From contig NZ_CP031555.1 in NCBI RefSeq assembly GCF_003403095.1, positions 4,637,726 to 4,701,725 on the forward strand: a stretch of 64,000 nt of DNA, read 5' to 3'. Positions 46,219 to 56,293 of the stretch are shown here, piece after piece. Made by a program: the position numbers and the translations under genes. This DNA comes from Thalassospira indica. Lineage in GTDB: Bacteria; Pseudomonadota; Alphaproteobacteria; Rhodospirillales; Thalassospiraceae. How positions within the stretch are numbered: the first letter of the stretch is position 1; the number at the start of each line of letters is the position of its first letter. The notes under the pieces were generated by a model that ran no database searches, was not told the origin of the DNA, and saw nothing but the letters and a program-made list of their open reading frames with translations.

Positions 46219-47907
46219 TTACGACAGGAAGTTCGACACGGTCTTTTGCAGGCTATCAATCTGCTTGGCCATCGCACCAACATTCTGATCAAGTTCACTG
46301 GCGGCTGCCCCACTGCTGGCGGCGGCTTCGTGAATTTCGTTGATGTTGGCGACAACCTCGCTTGATCCGGACGATGCACTGGTCGCACTGTTGGCGATTT
46401 CATTGACAGCGGCGTTCTGTTCGCTCACTGCCGATGAAATGCCTGATGCGATTTCGCTGATCGATGAAATCGTATGCGTGACCTTTTCAATTGCCTCGAC
46501 CGTGACCCTGGTCTCGCCCTGAATCGCCCCGATCTGCTGGGCGATTTCGTCAGTTGCCTTCGCGGTCTGGTTGGCAAGGTTTTTGACCTCTTGCGCCACA
46601 ACCGCAAAGCCCTTGCCTGCTTCACCAGCACGGGCGGCCTCGATTGTCGCGTTGAGCGCCAGAAGGTTGGTCTGGGCCGCAATGTCGTTAATCAGGCTGA
46701 CAACTTCACCGATGCGCTCGGCTGCTTCGGCCAGCCCGCCGACCATTTCGTTGGCACGCGATGCTTCACCAACGGCGGTTTCGGCAATCGCTGTTGATTC
46801 ACGGACCTGATCACCGATGCCACTGATCGACGCTGAAAGTTCTTCGGTCGCGGCTGCAACCGTCTGAACGCTTTGTGCCGAATCATTGGCGGCCTCTGAC
46901 ACCCGTTGACTTTGGGTCAGGGAGTGATTGGCCGATTCACGCATCAGTTCGGTCGATTTCTGCATGCCGGTCGACGACTGGCGTACAGATGCAACGATCT
47001 GACCGATGGATTGTTCAAGTTCATGGGCCAGACGGTTGCGCTGTTCCAAACGTTCCTTTTCGGCACGTTTTTCGGCTTCCACCCGGGCGGCCTCGGCCTC
47101 ACCCATTTTTTCCGCCGTTTCACGCCAACGCACAAGACCATTGGCAATCACGCCAATCTCGTCCTTGCGATCGGTAAACGAAACTTCTTCGGAAAAGTCG
47201 CGTTCGACAAATCGGGAAATCGTCTGACCAAGGTCACGCAGCGGTCCAAGCTGCCAGCGCAGCAACAGGAACAGCAACACAGCCGACGCGATGGCAACGA
47301 TAATACCGACAATCGCGATCCGCAGTTCGATCTCTGTCGCCACTTCGGCAACCTGTGCCTTCTCGATGCCGACATACAGGATACCAAGTGTATCACCGGT
47401 CGGCGATTTGATCGGCGAATACTGCGTTACATATTGCGTGCCAAGAATAAGCGCCTCACCCCGGAACGTATTGCCCGACATGATCGGCTGATAGGCCGCA
47501 CTGCCCTTGCCCAGCATGGTGCCAACCGCACGCTGGCCGTCCGGCTTGATAATGTTGGTCGAAACACGCACGAAGTCCTGCTCCACCGGGACGAAGGCGA
47601 ACACGGTTGCCGTCTGACCGGTGGCAGCCCCGATCGAGTCAATCAGCTCATGCGACGACAGATCCGGGATTTCGGGAATGACGAGATCGGTGGTTTCACC
47701 GTCTTCGCTGATCTTCATGGAAAATTCGGGATGATTATCCTGGAAGATTGTCGCAGCAACGCGAAGGTTCAGTTTCTGCGATTCAAGACTGTCACTTGCC
47801 ACCTTGTCATCGATGCGCTGCATGATCAGCAAGCCCAGAAGCGCGATGCCCGCAATCAGGATCGCAACGGCGGCGAGAGCCACCTTGAAAATCAAACTTT
47901 TCGACAT
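46219..47907 (-). CDS. Methyl-accepting chemotaxis protein with single-Cache sensor
   Basis: 562 residues. N-terminal membrane helix (FKVALAAVAILIAGIALLGLLIMQ), a periplasmic Cache domain of about 160 residues (SLESQKLNLRVAATIFQDN ... QYVTQYSPIKSPTGDTLGILYVGIEK), a second helix (LRIAIVGIIVAIASAVLLFLLL), HAMP, then the coiled-coil signalling domain with the conserved hairpin INDIAAQTNLLALNATIEAARAGEAGKGFAVVAQEVKNLA. It senses an unknown small molecule and signals to CheA. ATG at 47907 (MSKSLIF) has GAGTGAG upstream and is preferred over 47934. No chemotaxis genes adjoin it. Confidence 0.92.
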   Translation of the reverse strand: MSKSLIFKVALAAVAILIAGIALLGLLIMQRIDDKVASDSLESQKLNLRVAATIFQDNHPEFSMKISEDGETTDLVIPEIPDLSSHELIDSIGAATGQTATVFAFVPVEQDFVRVSTNIIKPDGQRAVGTMLGKGSAAYQPIMSGNTFRGEALILGTQYVTQYSPIKSPTGDTLGILYVGIEKAQVAEVATEIELRIAIVGIIVAIASAVLLFLLLRWQLGPLRDLGQTISRFVERDFSEEVSFTDRKDEIGVIANGLVRWRETAEKMGEAEAARVEAEKRAEKERLEQRNRLAHELEQSIGQIVASVRQSSTGMQKSTELMRESANHSLTQSQRVSEAANDSAQSVQTVAAATEELSASISGIGDQVRESTAIAETAVGEASRANEMVGGLAEAAERIGEVVSLINDIAAQTNLLALNATIEAARAGEAGKGFAVVAQEVKNLANQTAKATDEIAQQIGAIQGETRVTVEAIEKVTHTISSISEIASGISSAVSEQNAAVNEIANSATSASSGSSEVVANINEIHEAAASSGAAASELDQNVGAMAKQIDSLQKTVSNFLS

Positions 47908-48339
47908 ACTCACTCTCATTTCATCGTTGGTCACCGACGAGCCCCTCTAGCAACTAGATCGGCGGTTCAGCTTCTTCCCGGGTCTTGGTCGCCTGGTTCA
48001 GCAGAGATATAAGATATACAATCCTATAAATTAAACTTTAGTATAGAGCAATACTATCGTACAGACTTTTCGCAACCTGAACGCGAGTCAGCTAACTAAA
48101 GATTAATTAATAGTGTAATTACAGTTCGTTACCGATAGGTGAACACCTACCCATAAGATGAACAACCATATCAATAAGCGTCATATGGGGAGTGGCAGAC
48201 AGAAAACCGGAAAAATTTTCGCCTGTGCGCCGTTTTTTCTACAAGGCGGTCCGGGAAGGATGAAATGCGCAAAGGTCAGGCTGAACATTCGTCTGCTGAA
48301 TTTTTTCAGACGCTGAACGGATCTCGATCTGATCGGGTA
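47908..48339. other. Gene-free stretch upstream of the chemoreceptor
   Basis: About 430 AT-rich bases. Two dyads stand out: TAGTAT-N6-ATACTA (48039-48056) and TAGGTG-AA-CACCTA (48136-48149). Either could be an operator for the chemoreceptor promoter. No gene accepted; an open frame at 48265-48771 is antisense to truA. Confidence 0.55.
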
Positions 48340-49086
48340 TCAGTAATCGACCTTGACGAAATAAAGCCCGTCGGCCGGTGCGGTCGGGCCGCCGGCACTG
48401 CGATCCTTGGCCTCAAGGGCCGTTTTAACGTCAATCGGCTTCCAGGCGCCCTTGCCGACCAGAACAAGTGTGCCAACCATATTGCGCACCTGATGATGCA
48501 GGAACGACCGGCTTTCGGTATGGACGCGGATTTCAAGCGGGTTTTCGATCCCGCGCGTGACTTCAAGCTTTTCCAGCGTCTTGATCGGACTTTTGGCCTG
48601 ACATTCACTGGCCCGGAAGCTCGTGAAATCAAACGTCCCGATCAGGTGCTGGGCCGCTTCATTCATCGCATCAATATCAAGCGGCTTATAAACACCCCAG
48701 GCCAGCCCCGCCTCAAAGGTCAGGGGGGCGCGGCGATTGATGATGCGATACATGTAATAGCGTTTCTTTGACGAAAACCGCGCATGGAAGTCTTCCGTGA
48801 CTTCCTCGCATTCCTTGATCGCCACCGGATCAGGTTTAAGGTGATGGTTGATCGCATTCATCACCGCGTCCGCCGGGTAGTATTTCGGCAGATCGAAATG
48901 CACCACCTGCCCCAGCGCATGCACACCGGCATCGGTTCGGCCCGACACATAGACGCGCACGAATACACCGGCGAATTTTTCGATCGCGGTCTCAAAGACC
49001 TTCTGAACCGAAATCACTTCGTCCTGGTACTGCCAGCCGTGATAAGGGCGGCCATCATATTCGACGGTACATTTATAGCGCTGCAT
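48340..49086 (-). CDS. truA: tRNA pseudouridine(38-40) synthase
   Basis: 248 residues with the TruA signature: MQRYKCTVEYDGRPYHGWQ, YVSGRTDAGVHALGQVVHFD (catalytic Asp), FHARFSSKKRYYMYRI, and FLHHQVRNMVGTLVLVGKG. It isomerises U38-U40 in the anticodon arm of several tRNAs. Monocistronic here; in many Alphaproteobacteria it sits with fmt and def, but these are 33 kb away in this window. Confidence 0.96.
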   Translation of the reverse strand: MQRYKCTVEYDGRPYHGWQYQDEVISVQKVFETAIEKFAGVFVRVYVSGRTDAGVHALGQVVHFDLPKYYPADAVMNAINHHLKPDPVAIKECEEVTEDFHARFSSKKRYYMYRIINRRAPLTFEAGLAWGVYKPLDIDAMNEAAQHLIGTFDFTSFRASECQAKSPIKTLEKLEVTRGIENPLEIRVHTESRSFLHHQVRNMVGTLVLVGKGAWKPIDVKTALEAKDRSAGGPTAPADGLYFVKVDY

Positions 49087-49112
49087 GGGCTGCTTTATAG
49101 CTTGGCTTTCAA

Positions 49113-49141
49113 ACGAAAACGAGGGGCAAAAATGCCCCTCG
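49113..49141 (-). terminator. Terminator of argG
   Basis: Perfect nine-base arms CGAGGGGCA/TGCCCCTCG around AAAA; on the minus strand followed by TTTTCGTTT. Confidence 0.85.
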
Positions 49142-49170
49142 CTTGCCGTTCCACAATTGCTTGCGGAAAC

Positions 49171-50391
49171 TTACTTCATGCCGTCGCGATCAAAACCAAG
49201 ACGCAGGCGAAGTGCGTTCAGCTTAATAAAGCCTTCTGCATCGCGCTGGTTGTAAACGGTGTCGGCCTCGAACGTGACATGCTCTTCGGAGTAGATCGAG
49301 TTCGGCGACTTGCGGCCAGTGACGGTGACGTTGCCTTTGTACAGGTCAAGGCGGACAACGCCGTTCACGGTACGCTGGGTCTCGTCGATCAGGCGCTGCA
49401 GGGCCTGACGTTCCGGCGACCACCAGTAACCGTTATAGATCATCTCGGCGTAACGCGGCATCAGCTCGTCCTTGAGGTGACCGGCGTTACGATCAAGGGT
49501 GATGCTTTCCATCGCACGGTGTGCAACCGAAAGAATGGTACCGCCCGGGGTTTCGTAAACGCCGCGCGACTTCATGCCGACATAACGGTTTTCGACCAGA
49601 TCCAGACGACCGATGCCGTTCTTGCCGGCAACTTCGTTCAGTTTGGTCAAAAGCGTTGCCGGGCTCATGCGTTCGCCGTTGATCGCAACCGGGTTGCCCT
49701 GTTCGAACTCGATCTCGATCGTGGTGATCGCATCGGGGGCGTTCTGCGGGGATACGGTGCGCTCGAACATATTTTCGTCCGGCTTGACCCACGGATCTTC
49801 CAGCGCCTTGCCTTCATAGGAAATGTGCAGAAGGTTCGCGTCGGTCGAATAGGGCGGCTCATCGCCACCAAGCTTGTCAGCTGAAATCGGAATCTGATGT
49901 TCGCGGGCAAAGTTCAGCAAAGCAGTACGCGAGTTCAGCTTCCATTCACGCCACGGTGCGATGACCTTGACGTTCGGCTTAAGCGCATAATAACCCAGCT
50001 CGAAACGGACCTGGTCGTTGCCTTTGCCGGTGGCACCGTGCGAAACGGCATCTGCACCGACTTCTTCGGCGATTTCGATCTGGCGCTTGGCAATCAGCGG
50101 ACGCGCGATCGAGGTACCGAGCAGGTAAACACCTTCATAAAGGGCGTTGGCGCGGAACATCGGGAAGACGAAGTCGCGGACGAATTCTTCGCGCAGATCG
50201 TCGATGAAGATCTGTTTGACGCCGAACATCTCTGCCTTTTTGCGGGCCGGTTCCAGCTCTTCGCCCTGGCCGAGGTCGGCGGTGAAGGTCACGACTTCGC
50301 AGTTATATTCTTCGCGAAGCCATTTCAGGATGATGGAGGTATCCAGACCGCCTGAATAGGCAAGGACGACCTTTTTGACCTGATCGCTCAT
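49171..50391 (-). CDS. argG: Argininosuccinate synthase
   Basis: It joins citrulline and aspartate with ATP to give argininosuccinate. 406 residues with the N-type ATP pyrophosphatase loop [37 protein letters not shown] and [35 protein letters not shown]. The ATG at 50391 gives the family start [15 protein letters not shown]; a frame back to 50436 is rejected. Separate from argF-argD, which lie 9 kb away. Confidence 0.97.
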   Translation of the reverse strand: MSDQVKKVVLAYSGGLDTSIILKWLREEYNCEVVTFTADLGQGEELEPARKKAEMFGVKQIFIDDLREEFVRDFVFPMFRANALYEGVYLLGTSIARPLIAKRQIEIAEEVGADAVSHGATGKGNDQVRFELGYYALKPNVKVIAPWREWKLNSRTALLNFAREHQIPISADKLGGDEPPYSTDANLLHISYEGKALEDPWVKPDENMFERTVSPQNAPDAITTIEIEFEQGNPVAINGERMSPATLLTKLNEVAGKNGIGRLDLVENRYVGMKSRGVYETPGGTILSVAHRAMESITLDRNAGHLKDELMPRYAEMIYNGYWWSPERQALQRLIDETQRTVNGVVRLDLYKGNVTVTGRKSPNSIYSEEHVTFEADTVYNQRDAEGFIKLNALRLRLGFDRDGMK

Positions 50392-50642
50392 GGGAGTGAC
50401 GCCTTTCTTCTTCCGATGTAATGCAGGGCGCGGCACCTAACGCCTGCGTCCTGTCGGGGCTGCAACCCATATGTCGCAAATCGCCCCTAGACCTTGAGCG
50501 CGGAGTATAGGAAAACACTACTAGGGGGCAAGACCCAAGATGGGCTTGGCCCGAAAAAGGCACAAAAAGATCGCACTTTTTGCCTCTCTTTTGGAAAAAT
50601 CCGCGCCGAATGCTCAAGAATACCGAAGAAACCGAGATCGAT

Positions 50643-51329
50643 ATGCCCAAAATCGGCCCGCTGCCGGTGCGATTGCGGCCAAGTGCGCGCGCGACGCGAC
50701 TCAAATTGCGCATTGATCCGGCATTCGACGGGGTGGAAATCGTCGTGCCCAACGGGGTCTCGCGCAAAATGGCGATTTCGATGCTCCATCAGCATGGCGA
50801 TTGGGTGGCGGCCCACATGCAACGCCTGCCCGAACGGGTGCAATTCATGCCCGGTGCGTGGATTCCCTTCATGGGCCATGACCACGCCATCCGTGCCGTG
50901 CCCGATGCCAAACGCGGAGTCTGGGTCGAGGCCGGCGTTATCTGGGTCTCAGGCCAGCCCGAACATACCAACCGCCGGGTGACGGATTTCCTTAAAAAAC
51001 AGGCCAAACTTGAAATCGCCCCGCGGGCGCACGCCTATGCCGAACAGATCGGCAAAAAGGTCAATCGCATCTCGCTCAAAGACACCCGCACACGCTGGGG
51101 CAGTTGCTCATCCTCGGGCAATCTGTCTTTCAGCTGGCGGCTGGTGCTGGCCCCGGAAGATGTGCTTGATTACGTCGTCGCCCACGAGGTTGCGCATTTG
51201 CAGGAGCTTAATCACTCTGCACGTTTCTGGGCCGTGGTCGATGATTTGTATGGCCCCTCGAAAAAACAGCAACACTGGCTTAAGAAACATGGCGCAGCAC
51301 TGCATCGCTACGGGGCTGGAAGCGCGTAA
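50643..51329 (+). CDS. YgjP-like M48/SprT-type metallopeptidase (DUF45)
   Basis: About 228 residues. The C-terminal half has RWGSCSSSGNLSFSWRLVLAPEDVLDYVVAHEVAHLQELNHSARFWAVV: an HExxH zinc site with a further His, as in the YgjP/DUF45 family. The N-terminal half is beta-rich (LPVRLRPSARATRLKLRIDP). The family is predicted to be zinc proteases and often neighbours nucleic acid or stress genes; substrates are unknown. ATG at 50643 is chosen; 50610 is a possible earlier start. A dyad TGTGAG-N5-CTCACA lies just after the stop (51339-51355). Confidence 0.85.
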   Translation: MPKIGPLPVRLRPSARATRLKLRIDPAFDGVEIVVPNGVSRKMAISMLHQHGDWVAAHMQRLPERVQFMPGAWIPFMGHDHAIRAVPDAKRGVWVEAGVIWVSGQPEHTNRRVTDFLKKQAKLEIAPRAHAYAEQIGKKVNRISLKDTRTRWGSCSSSGNLSFSWRLVLAPEDVLDYVVAHEVAHLQELNHSARFWAVVDDLYGPSKKQQHWLKKHGAALHRYGAGSA

Positions 51330-51338
51330 ATATTGAAG

Positions 51339-51355
51339 TGTGAGCAATCCTCACA
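51339..51355. repeat. Dyad between metallopeptidase and LysE genes
   Basis: TGTGAG-CAATC-CTCACA with TTTTC following; a weak terminator or an operator for the LysE gene. Confidence 0.35.
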
Positions 51356-51378
51356 TTTTCTCCCAAAGGACGTAAAAC

Positions 51379-52008
51379 ATGCTGATCCCGTTGGAAACCC
51401 TGGCGATTTTCATTCCCACTGCCCTGGCGCTGAACATGACGCCGGGCAATGACATGCTGTTTTGTCTGGGACAGGGAATCAAATCCGGTCCGGCGGCGGG
51501 CAATGCGGCAAGCTTCGGGATTGCTACTGGTGCGCTGATCCACACCATGCTTGCCGGGCTTGGTCTGGCGGCGCTTGTCGCGGCGCATCCGATTGCGCTT
51601 GATGTGTTGCGCTGGGCGGGGATTGCCTATCTGGTGTGGCTGGCGATTGGCGCATTTCGAAGCACCGATCAGCGCCTGAAACCCGTACAAACCAAGCGTT
51701 CCGGCGCCTTTACTGCCTGGCGCGACGGGATTGTCGTTAACCTATTGAATCCCAAGATCATTGTTTTTGTGCTGGCGTTTATTCCGCAGTTTGTGGATGC
51801 GTCGCGCGGGTCGGTTTTGGGCCAATTCCTGATTTTCGGGCTGATTTTGAATATCGGCGGGACGATTATCAATTGTCTGGTCGGCAGTTTTGCCGGCAAA
51901 ATCGGCCAGGTTCTGTCGCGATCTGCAAAGATTGCGCGCGCCTTTCAGATCGCCACCGGCTGTATCTTTTTGGGCCTTGCAGCCAAGCTGGCGTTTGACC
52001 GGAAATAA
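51379..52008 (+). CDS. LysE-family translocator
   Basis: 209 residues, six helices, with the RhtB/LysE start LALNMTPGNDMLFCLGQGIKSGPAAGNAASFGIATGALIH and GIVVNLLNPKIIVFVLAFIPQFVD. Family members export amino acids such as lysine, threonine or homoserine lactones. AAAGGA lies upstream of the ATG. It converges with the LysR gene, with a hairpin between; the exported compound is unknown. Confidence 0.92.
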   Translation: MLIPLETLAIFIPTALALNMTPGNDMLFCLGQGIKSGPAAGNAASFGIATGALIHTMLAGLGLAALVAAHPIALDVLRWAGIAYLVWLAIGAFRSTDQRLKPVQTKRSGAFTAWRDGIVVNLLNPKIIVFVLAFIPQFVDASRGSVLGQFLIFGLILNIGGTIINCLVGSFAGKIGQVLSRSAKIARAFQIATGCIFLGLAAKLAFDRK

Positions 52009-52046
52009 TGAATAATCAGAGCCATTATTCAAATTCAGTGAATAAT
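52009..52046. terminator. Hairpin between convergent LysE and LysR genes
   Basis: Perfect eight-base arms TGAATAAT (52009-52016) and ATTATTCA (52024-52031), with a third GAATAAT at 52040-52046 that can compete for pairing. Confidence 0.45.
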
Positions 52047-52091
52047 AGGCCGATTCCGGCGTATCGCCCCAAATAGGGCCAAATCAAATCC

Positions 52092-52997
52092 TCATACAAT
52101 ACAGCCGCTGGCGCGCAGATTTGGCAATTCAGCGCGCAGGAATGCGAGAAATCTTTTTTCCACCGCACTCAGTTCGCGAGACGCGGTAAACAGTGCCACA
52201 TCCCATTCGATGGTGGGCGTGAGCGTGCGGGCGACCACCTTGTTGGTGTCGACCAGAAGGGCTGCGAACGGGTCACTGACCGAAATGCCGACATTGCGTT
52301 CAACCAGGCGCGAGATCGTGCGGATCGTGCGGGCCTCGACCGCGATTTTGCGCGGCCAGCCGGCAATCTGGAAAATGTAGTCGATCTTGGTGCGAAGCGG
52401 CGAACCAATGGAAAGTTCGACAAAGTCTTCACCGCGCAGCAAATCGATATCGATGGTTTCAAACTTCGCCAGCCTGTGATCGACCGGCATCAGACAGACG
52501 GCACGCGATTGCGCCAGTGGGGTGATCACCACATCCGGGTCTTGCAGATCAAGGGTAATGCCAATGCCAAGGTCACATTGCCGGGTGGCAATCATGTCGA
52601 GCATCCCTTCGAGGCCCGTATCGGTAATACTGATCGAAACCTTGGGATGGGCCTGCTTGAACTTCGCAACAACATCAAGCAGATAGGTATCAACATAGAT
52701 CGGCTGGGCGGCGATACGGATCGCACCCAACTGATCATTGGCAATCGCACGCGCCTGGGTTTCGACTTCGCGAAAGGCATTGAGTGATCGCAACACGGTT
52801 GCATGAAACTGCTGGGCCTCGGACGTCGCGATCAGCTGATTGCGTTTGCGGGTAAACAGTTCAAACCCGACAGATTTTTCAAAGTTGTTCAACAGTCGGC
52901 TGACCATCGGTTGGCTGATATTCATCGCCTGGGCCGCGCCCGTCACAGAACCGTGGGTCATAAAGGCATTGAAGCTTTCGAGTTCGCGCAGTTTCAT
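52092..52997 (-). CDS. LysR-family regulator of the second Tct cluster
   Basis: 301 residues: winged helix (LRELESFNAFMTHGSVTGAAQAMNISQPMVSRLLNNFEKSVG) and an effector domain beginning AIRIAAQPIYVDTYLLDVVAKFK. ATG at 52997, preceded by GGGAAG, is preferred over the longer frame from 53081. It is divergent from TctC-TctB-TctA-ArgE-like and should be its regulator; the AT-rich region 53040-53095 between them probably holds the operators. Confidence 0.9.
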   Translation of the reverse strand: MKLRELESFNAFMTHGSVTGAAQAMNISQPMVSRLLNNFEKSVGFELFTRKRNQLIATSEAQQFHATVLRSLNAFREVETQARAIANDQLGAIRIAAQPIYVDTYLLDVVAKFKQAHPKVSISITDTGLEGMLDMIATRQCDLGIGITLDLQDPDVVITPLAQSRAVCLMPVDHRLAKFETIDIDLLRGEDFVELSIGSPLRTKIDYIFQIAGWPRKIAVEARTIRTISRLVERNVGISVSDPFAALLVDTNKVVARTLTPTIEWDVALFTASRELSAVEKRFLAFLRAELPNLRASGCIV

Positions 52998-53184
52998 CGT
53001 GCTTCCCCAAATCCGGATTTCGGCCGCAGAACGCCGTTCAGTATGTAAATTAGTTATACTGGAATTAATTTTTTGCGTCACCGGTTATAGTTTGTCTATG
53101 CAAGAAGGCACAAAAACAAAAGACAGAGTGAAAACCAGTCTGAGCTTCGGCAATTCTGCCACCACCACCCAGGGAGACATGAAA

Positions 53185-54174
53185 ATGTTTCACAAGCTTA
53201 AGAAAGCAGCCGGGATCGCAGCCGCAATCCTTGCAACCACATCCATGATTTCGACCGCGCAGGCAGACGCCTATCCTGAAAAAGCCATTACGCTGGTCGC
53301 ACCTTATGGTGCCGGCGGTGCATCTGACCTGGCCGCCCGTGCGCTGGCAGAAACCGCAAGCAACTATACCGGTGGCCAGCCGGTTGTTGTCGTCAACAAG
53401 ACCGGCAATGGCGGCATGAATGGCGCGCGCTTCGTTTCCGAAGCGGACCCGGATGGCTATACCCTGCTTCTGTCGCGTGTCGGCATGGCGCTGTATCCGG
53501 CTGTTTACACCGACAGCCCGGTTGGCTGGGATGCCTACACCTTCCTTGGCATGCTTGAAGCAACCCCGATGATTTTGGCTGTTAACGCCAATTCCGACAT
53601 CCAGACCATCGACGAGCTGATTGCCAAAATCAAAGACAGCAACGGTGCCACCACCTATGCCGCATCCGGCCCCACCGCGATTGACGGCTTTACAGTTCAG
53701 GCATTGCTGTCTGACGTTGGTCTTGACCCGCTGACCGCATCCACCCTCGTGCCATATAAAGGCGGCTCTGCTTTGGCCGCTGCCCTGCTTGGCGGTCACG
53801 TTGATTTCCTCGCCATTGCTGCTGGTTCGCTTATGCCCCACATCGAAGCCGGTAAGATGCGCCCGCTGATGGTCTATTCGCCGAAACGTATGGCATCCCT
53901 GCCCGACGTCCCGACCGCGAAAGAACTGGGTTATGCCCAGGCCGGTCAGGTTGGCGGCTGGAGCGGTCTTTATGCGCCCAAAGGTCTTCCGGAAGACGTC
54001 GTTGCCAAATGGACCGAGATCCTTGGTCAGGTTGCGACCGACGAGCAGTGGCTTGACCTTGCCGAGAAGCGTGGCTCGACCTCGATCATCGGCGATGAAG
54101 ATCCGGCTGCCTACGTCAAAAGCCAGTTCGAGCTTTATAACGGTATGGCCAAGAAGTTCGGCTACATCCAGTAA
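53185..54174 (+). CDS. Tripartite tricarboxylate transporter substrate-binding protein (TctC/Bug)
   Basis: About 329 residues. Signal peptide with Lys-rich start (MFHKLKKAAGIAAAILATTSMISTAQA), then YPEKAITLVAPYGAGGASDLAARALAE and VVVVNKTGNGGMNGARFV typical of Bug proteins. Of ATGs at 53179 and 53185, the second has the better distance (eight bases) from AGGGAG. First gene of an operon with TctB, TctA and an ArgE-like hydrolase; the ligand may be an acylated amino acid given that enzyme. Confidence 0.92.
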   Translation: MFHKLKKAAGIAAAILATTSMISTAQADAYPEKAITLVAPYGAGGASDLAARALAETASNYTGGQPVVVVNKTGNGGMNGARFVSEADPDGYTLLLSRVGMALYPAVYTDSPVGWDAYTFLGMLEATPMILAVNANSDIQTIDELIAKIKDSNGATTYAASGPTAIDGFTVQALLSDVGLDPLTASTLVPYKGGSALAAALLGGHVDFLAIAAGSLMPHIEAGKMRPLMVYSPKRMASLPDVPTAKELGYAQAGQVGGWSGLYAPKGLPEDVVAKWTEILGQVATDEQWLDLAEKRGSTSIIGDEDPAAYVKSQFELYNGMAKKFGYIQ

Positions 54175-54220
54175 GACGCAACCGCGTTTTTAGTCAAAGA
54201 CCTTAATGCGAGACGGAACC

Positions 54221-54751
54221 ATGAACCAAAATCGTGATTTCTATGCCGGACTGGTGGCAACGGTGTTCTTTGCCGTCATCCTGTTCGTTCTGATCCCGAT
54301 CTATGTGAAGGTTCCGTCTTTCATTCCGGGCTTTGCCCCGCCACCGGATATGTGGCCGCGCGTGGTCGCGGTGATCGGACTGGTAATGGGGGTTCTTGCG
54401 CTTGTTCTGGCCTTCCCGAAAATGCGCGAAGCCAGCCGTGACCGGGTCGAAGGATTTGGCAACCGCATCCTTGGCAACAAGACCCATCTGATGCGTTTTG
54501 CCGGTATCCTGATCGTGTTTGTCGCCTTTGTATATGGCATGCCGCTGATCGGGTTTGTTCCGGCGACGGTTTTGTTGCTTGGCGTGCTGTTCATCATGAC
54601 GGGCAATTTCGAACGCAAGTTCTGGATGATCGGCCTTGCGGTCATTTTCCCGGTTCTTTTGTATCTGCTGTTTACCGAAGTCACGCATACGCCCTTCCCC
54701 AAGGGCAAGCTGTTGTCGGCGAACATTTCCCACCTGACCACCCTGATCTGA
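54221..54751 (+). CDS. TctB-family small permease subunit
   Basis: About 176 residues with four membrane helices (LVATVFFAVILFVLIPIYV, MWPRVVAVIGLVMGVLALVLAF, MRFAGILIVFVAFVYGMPLIGFVPATVLLLGVLFI, MIGLAVIFPVLLYLLFTEV) and the TctB-type loop VPSFIPGFAPPPDMWPR. ATG at 54221 is preferred over 54206. It lies between TctC and TctA with short gaps; here TctB is a separate chain, unlike in the first Tct cluster. Confidence 0.9.
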   Translation: MNQNRDFYAGLVATVFFAVILFVLIPIYVKVPSFIPGFAPPPDMWPRVVAVIGLVMGVLALVLAFPKMREASRDRVEGFGNRILGNKTHLMRFAGILIVFVAFVYGMPLIGFVPATVLLLGVLFIMTGNFERKFWMIGLAVIFPVLLYLLFTEVTHTPFPKGKLLSANISHLTTLI

Positions 54752-54767
54752 TTGAGAGTTCATCGTT

Positions 54768-56270
54768 ATGTGGAATGAATTGCTTTACGCCTTTCAGGAG
54801 GTGGCAACGTTACCGAATTTTCTGGCGATGTTTGCCGGAATCTGGGGCGGTGTAATCATTGGCGCGATCCCGGGCATGACCGGGACCATGGCCGTCACCC
54901 TGGCACTTCCGTTTACGTTCTATCTGTCGCCGGTGACGAGCATTTTGTTGCTGGTTGCGCTGTATAAAGGCTCAACCTATGGCGGATCAATCTCGGCCAT
55001 CCTGATCAAGACGCCCGGCACGGCATCGGCCGCCTGCACGGTGCTTGATGGCTATCCGCTCGCACGGGCCGGCAAGGGTGGCAAGGCGCTGAACATGGCG
55101 TTGATTTCAAGCTGCATCGGCGATTTCATTTCCAACATTTCGCTGTTTTTCCTCGCCATCCCGCTGGCGACATTTGCGCTGCGTGTTGGTCCGCCGGAAT
55201 TCTTTATGCTGATGGCGTTTTCGCTGACCATTGTGGCAAGTATTTCGGGCCGGTCGCTGGTTCTGGGCATCATTTCGGCCTGCCTTGGCTTGCTTTTGGC
55301 GACCGTAGGCGAAGACATGTACGGATCGTTCCGCTTTGCGCTTTCCGAAGACATGAAATCGGGTCTTGGCATGGTGCCGGTTCTGATCGGTCTGTTTGCC
55401 CTGCCGGAACTGATCAAGATGATTGTGTTCCGCCCGGAAGATAATGCGGCGGCGATGAAACTGGGCGATAACCGCCTTACCCTTGCCGAGTTTCGCGGAT
55501 CGATCAAATCGATCTGTCGCGGATCAATCATTGGCGTGATCCTGGGCGCGATCCCCGGCATCGGTCCGTCGACGGCGGCGTTCTTTTCCTATAGCGAAGC
55601 GCGCCGGACCTCGAAAAACGGGGACAAGTTCGGCGAAGGCGAGCTTGAAGGCATTGCCGCGTCCGAGTCTGCCAATAACGGTGCGTGCGGTGCGACCATG
55701 ATCCCGCTTCTGGCCCTTGGTGTGCCCGGTGATGTGATTACCGGTGTGATGCTGGGTGCGTTCATGATCCATGGCCTGACCCCCGGCCCGCTTCTGTTCC
55801 AGAACAATCTGGGCGATGTCTATGCGCTGTTTATCGGCATCCTGTTTAGTTCGGTCTTCCTGTTTGTTGCCGGCAAGGCGACAGCCGGTGCCTTTACCAA
55901 GATTTCGCGCATTCCCCAGACGCTGCTTTTGCCCTGCATTCTGATCCTGTGCGTCTATGGCATCTATTCGATCGGGGCGAGCCCGTTTGATGTCACCGTC
56001 CTTCTGGTGATGGGTGTGGTCGGCTTTGTCATGATGTTGCTGAACATCCCGGCAGCCCCCTTCCTGATCGCCTTTATCCTTGGCCCGATGTTTGAAGACA
56101 ATATGCGCCGCTCGCTTGCGATTTCGCGCGGTGATCTTGGCGTCTTCTTCCAGTCATGGATTTCCTGGGGCTTCTTTGCCCTGACCATTCTGTTCGTCAC
56201 TCTGACCATTCGCCGCGAATGGAAGAAATGGCGCAGCAACCGCAATGCCGATACGGCATCTGCGTCCTAA
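54768..56270 (+). CDS. TctA-family large permease subunit
   Basis: 500 residues, about 12 helices. Family signatures: GAIPGMTGTMAVTLALPFTFYL, YGGSISAILIKTPGTASAACTVLDGYPLARAGKGGKAL, GAIPGIGPSTAAFFSYSEARRTSKNGDKFGEG, ASESANNGACGATMIPLLALGVPGDVITGVM. Completes a canonical three-gene Tct transporter. Ends close before the ArgE-like gene, so all four genes are probably one transcript. Confidence 0.94.
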   Translation: MWNELLYAFQEVATLPNFLAMFAGIWGGVIIGAIPGMTGTMAVTLALPFTFYLSPVTSILLLVALYKGSTYGGSISAILIKTPGTASAACTVLDGYPLARAGKGGKALNMALISSCIGDFISNISLFFLAIPLATFALRVGPPEFFMLMAFSLTIVASISGRSLVLGIISACLGLLLATVGEDMYGSFRFALSEDMKSGLGMVPVLIGLFALPELIKMIVFRPEDNAAAMKLGDNRLTLAEFRGSIKSICRGSIIGVILGAIPGIGPSTAAFFSYSEARRTSKNGDKFGEGELEGIAASESANNGACGATMIPLLALGVPGDVITGVMLGAFMIHGLTPGPLLFQNNLGDVYALFIGILFSSVFLFVAGKATAGAFTKISRIPQTLLLPCILILCVYGIYSIGASPFDVTVLLVMGVVGFVMMLLNIPAAPFLIAFILGPMFEDNMRRSLAISRGDLGVFFQSWISWGFFALTILFVTLTIRREWKKWRSNRNADTASAS

Positions 56271-56293
56271 TTCGAGCAAAAAAGAAGATAATA

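Noticed and set aside
48265..48771. Plus-strand frame opposite truA
   Set aside because: Most of it is antisense to truA; no ribosome site and no recognisable domain.
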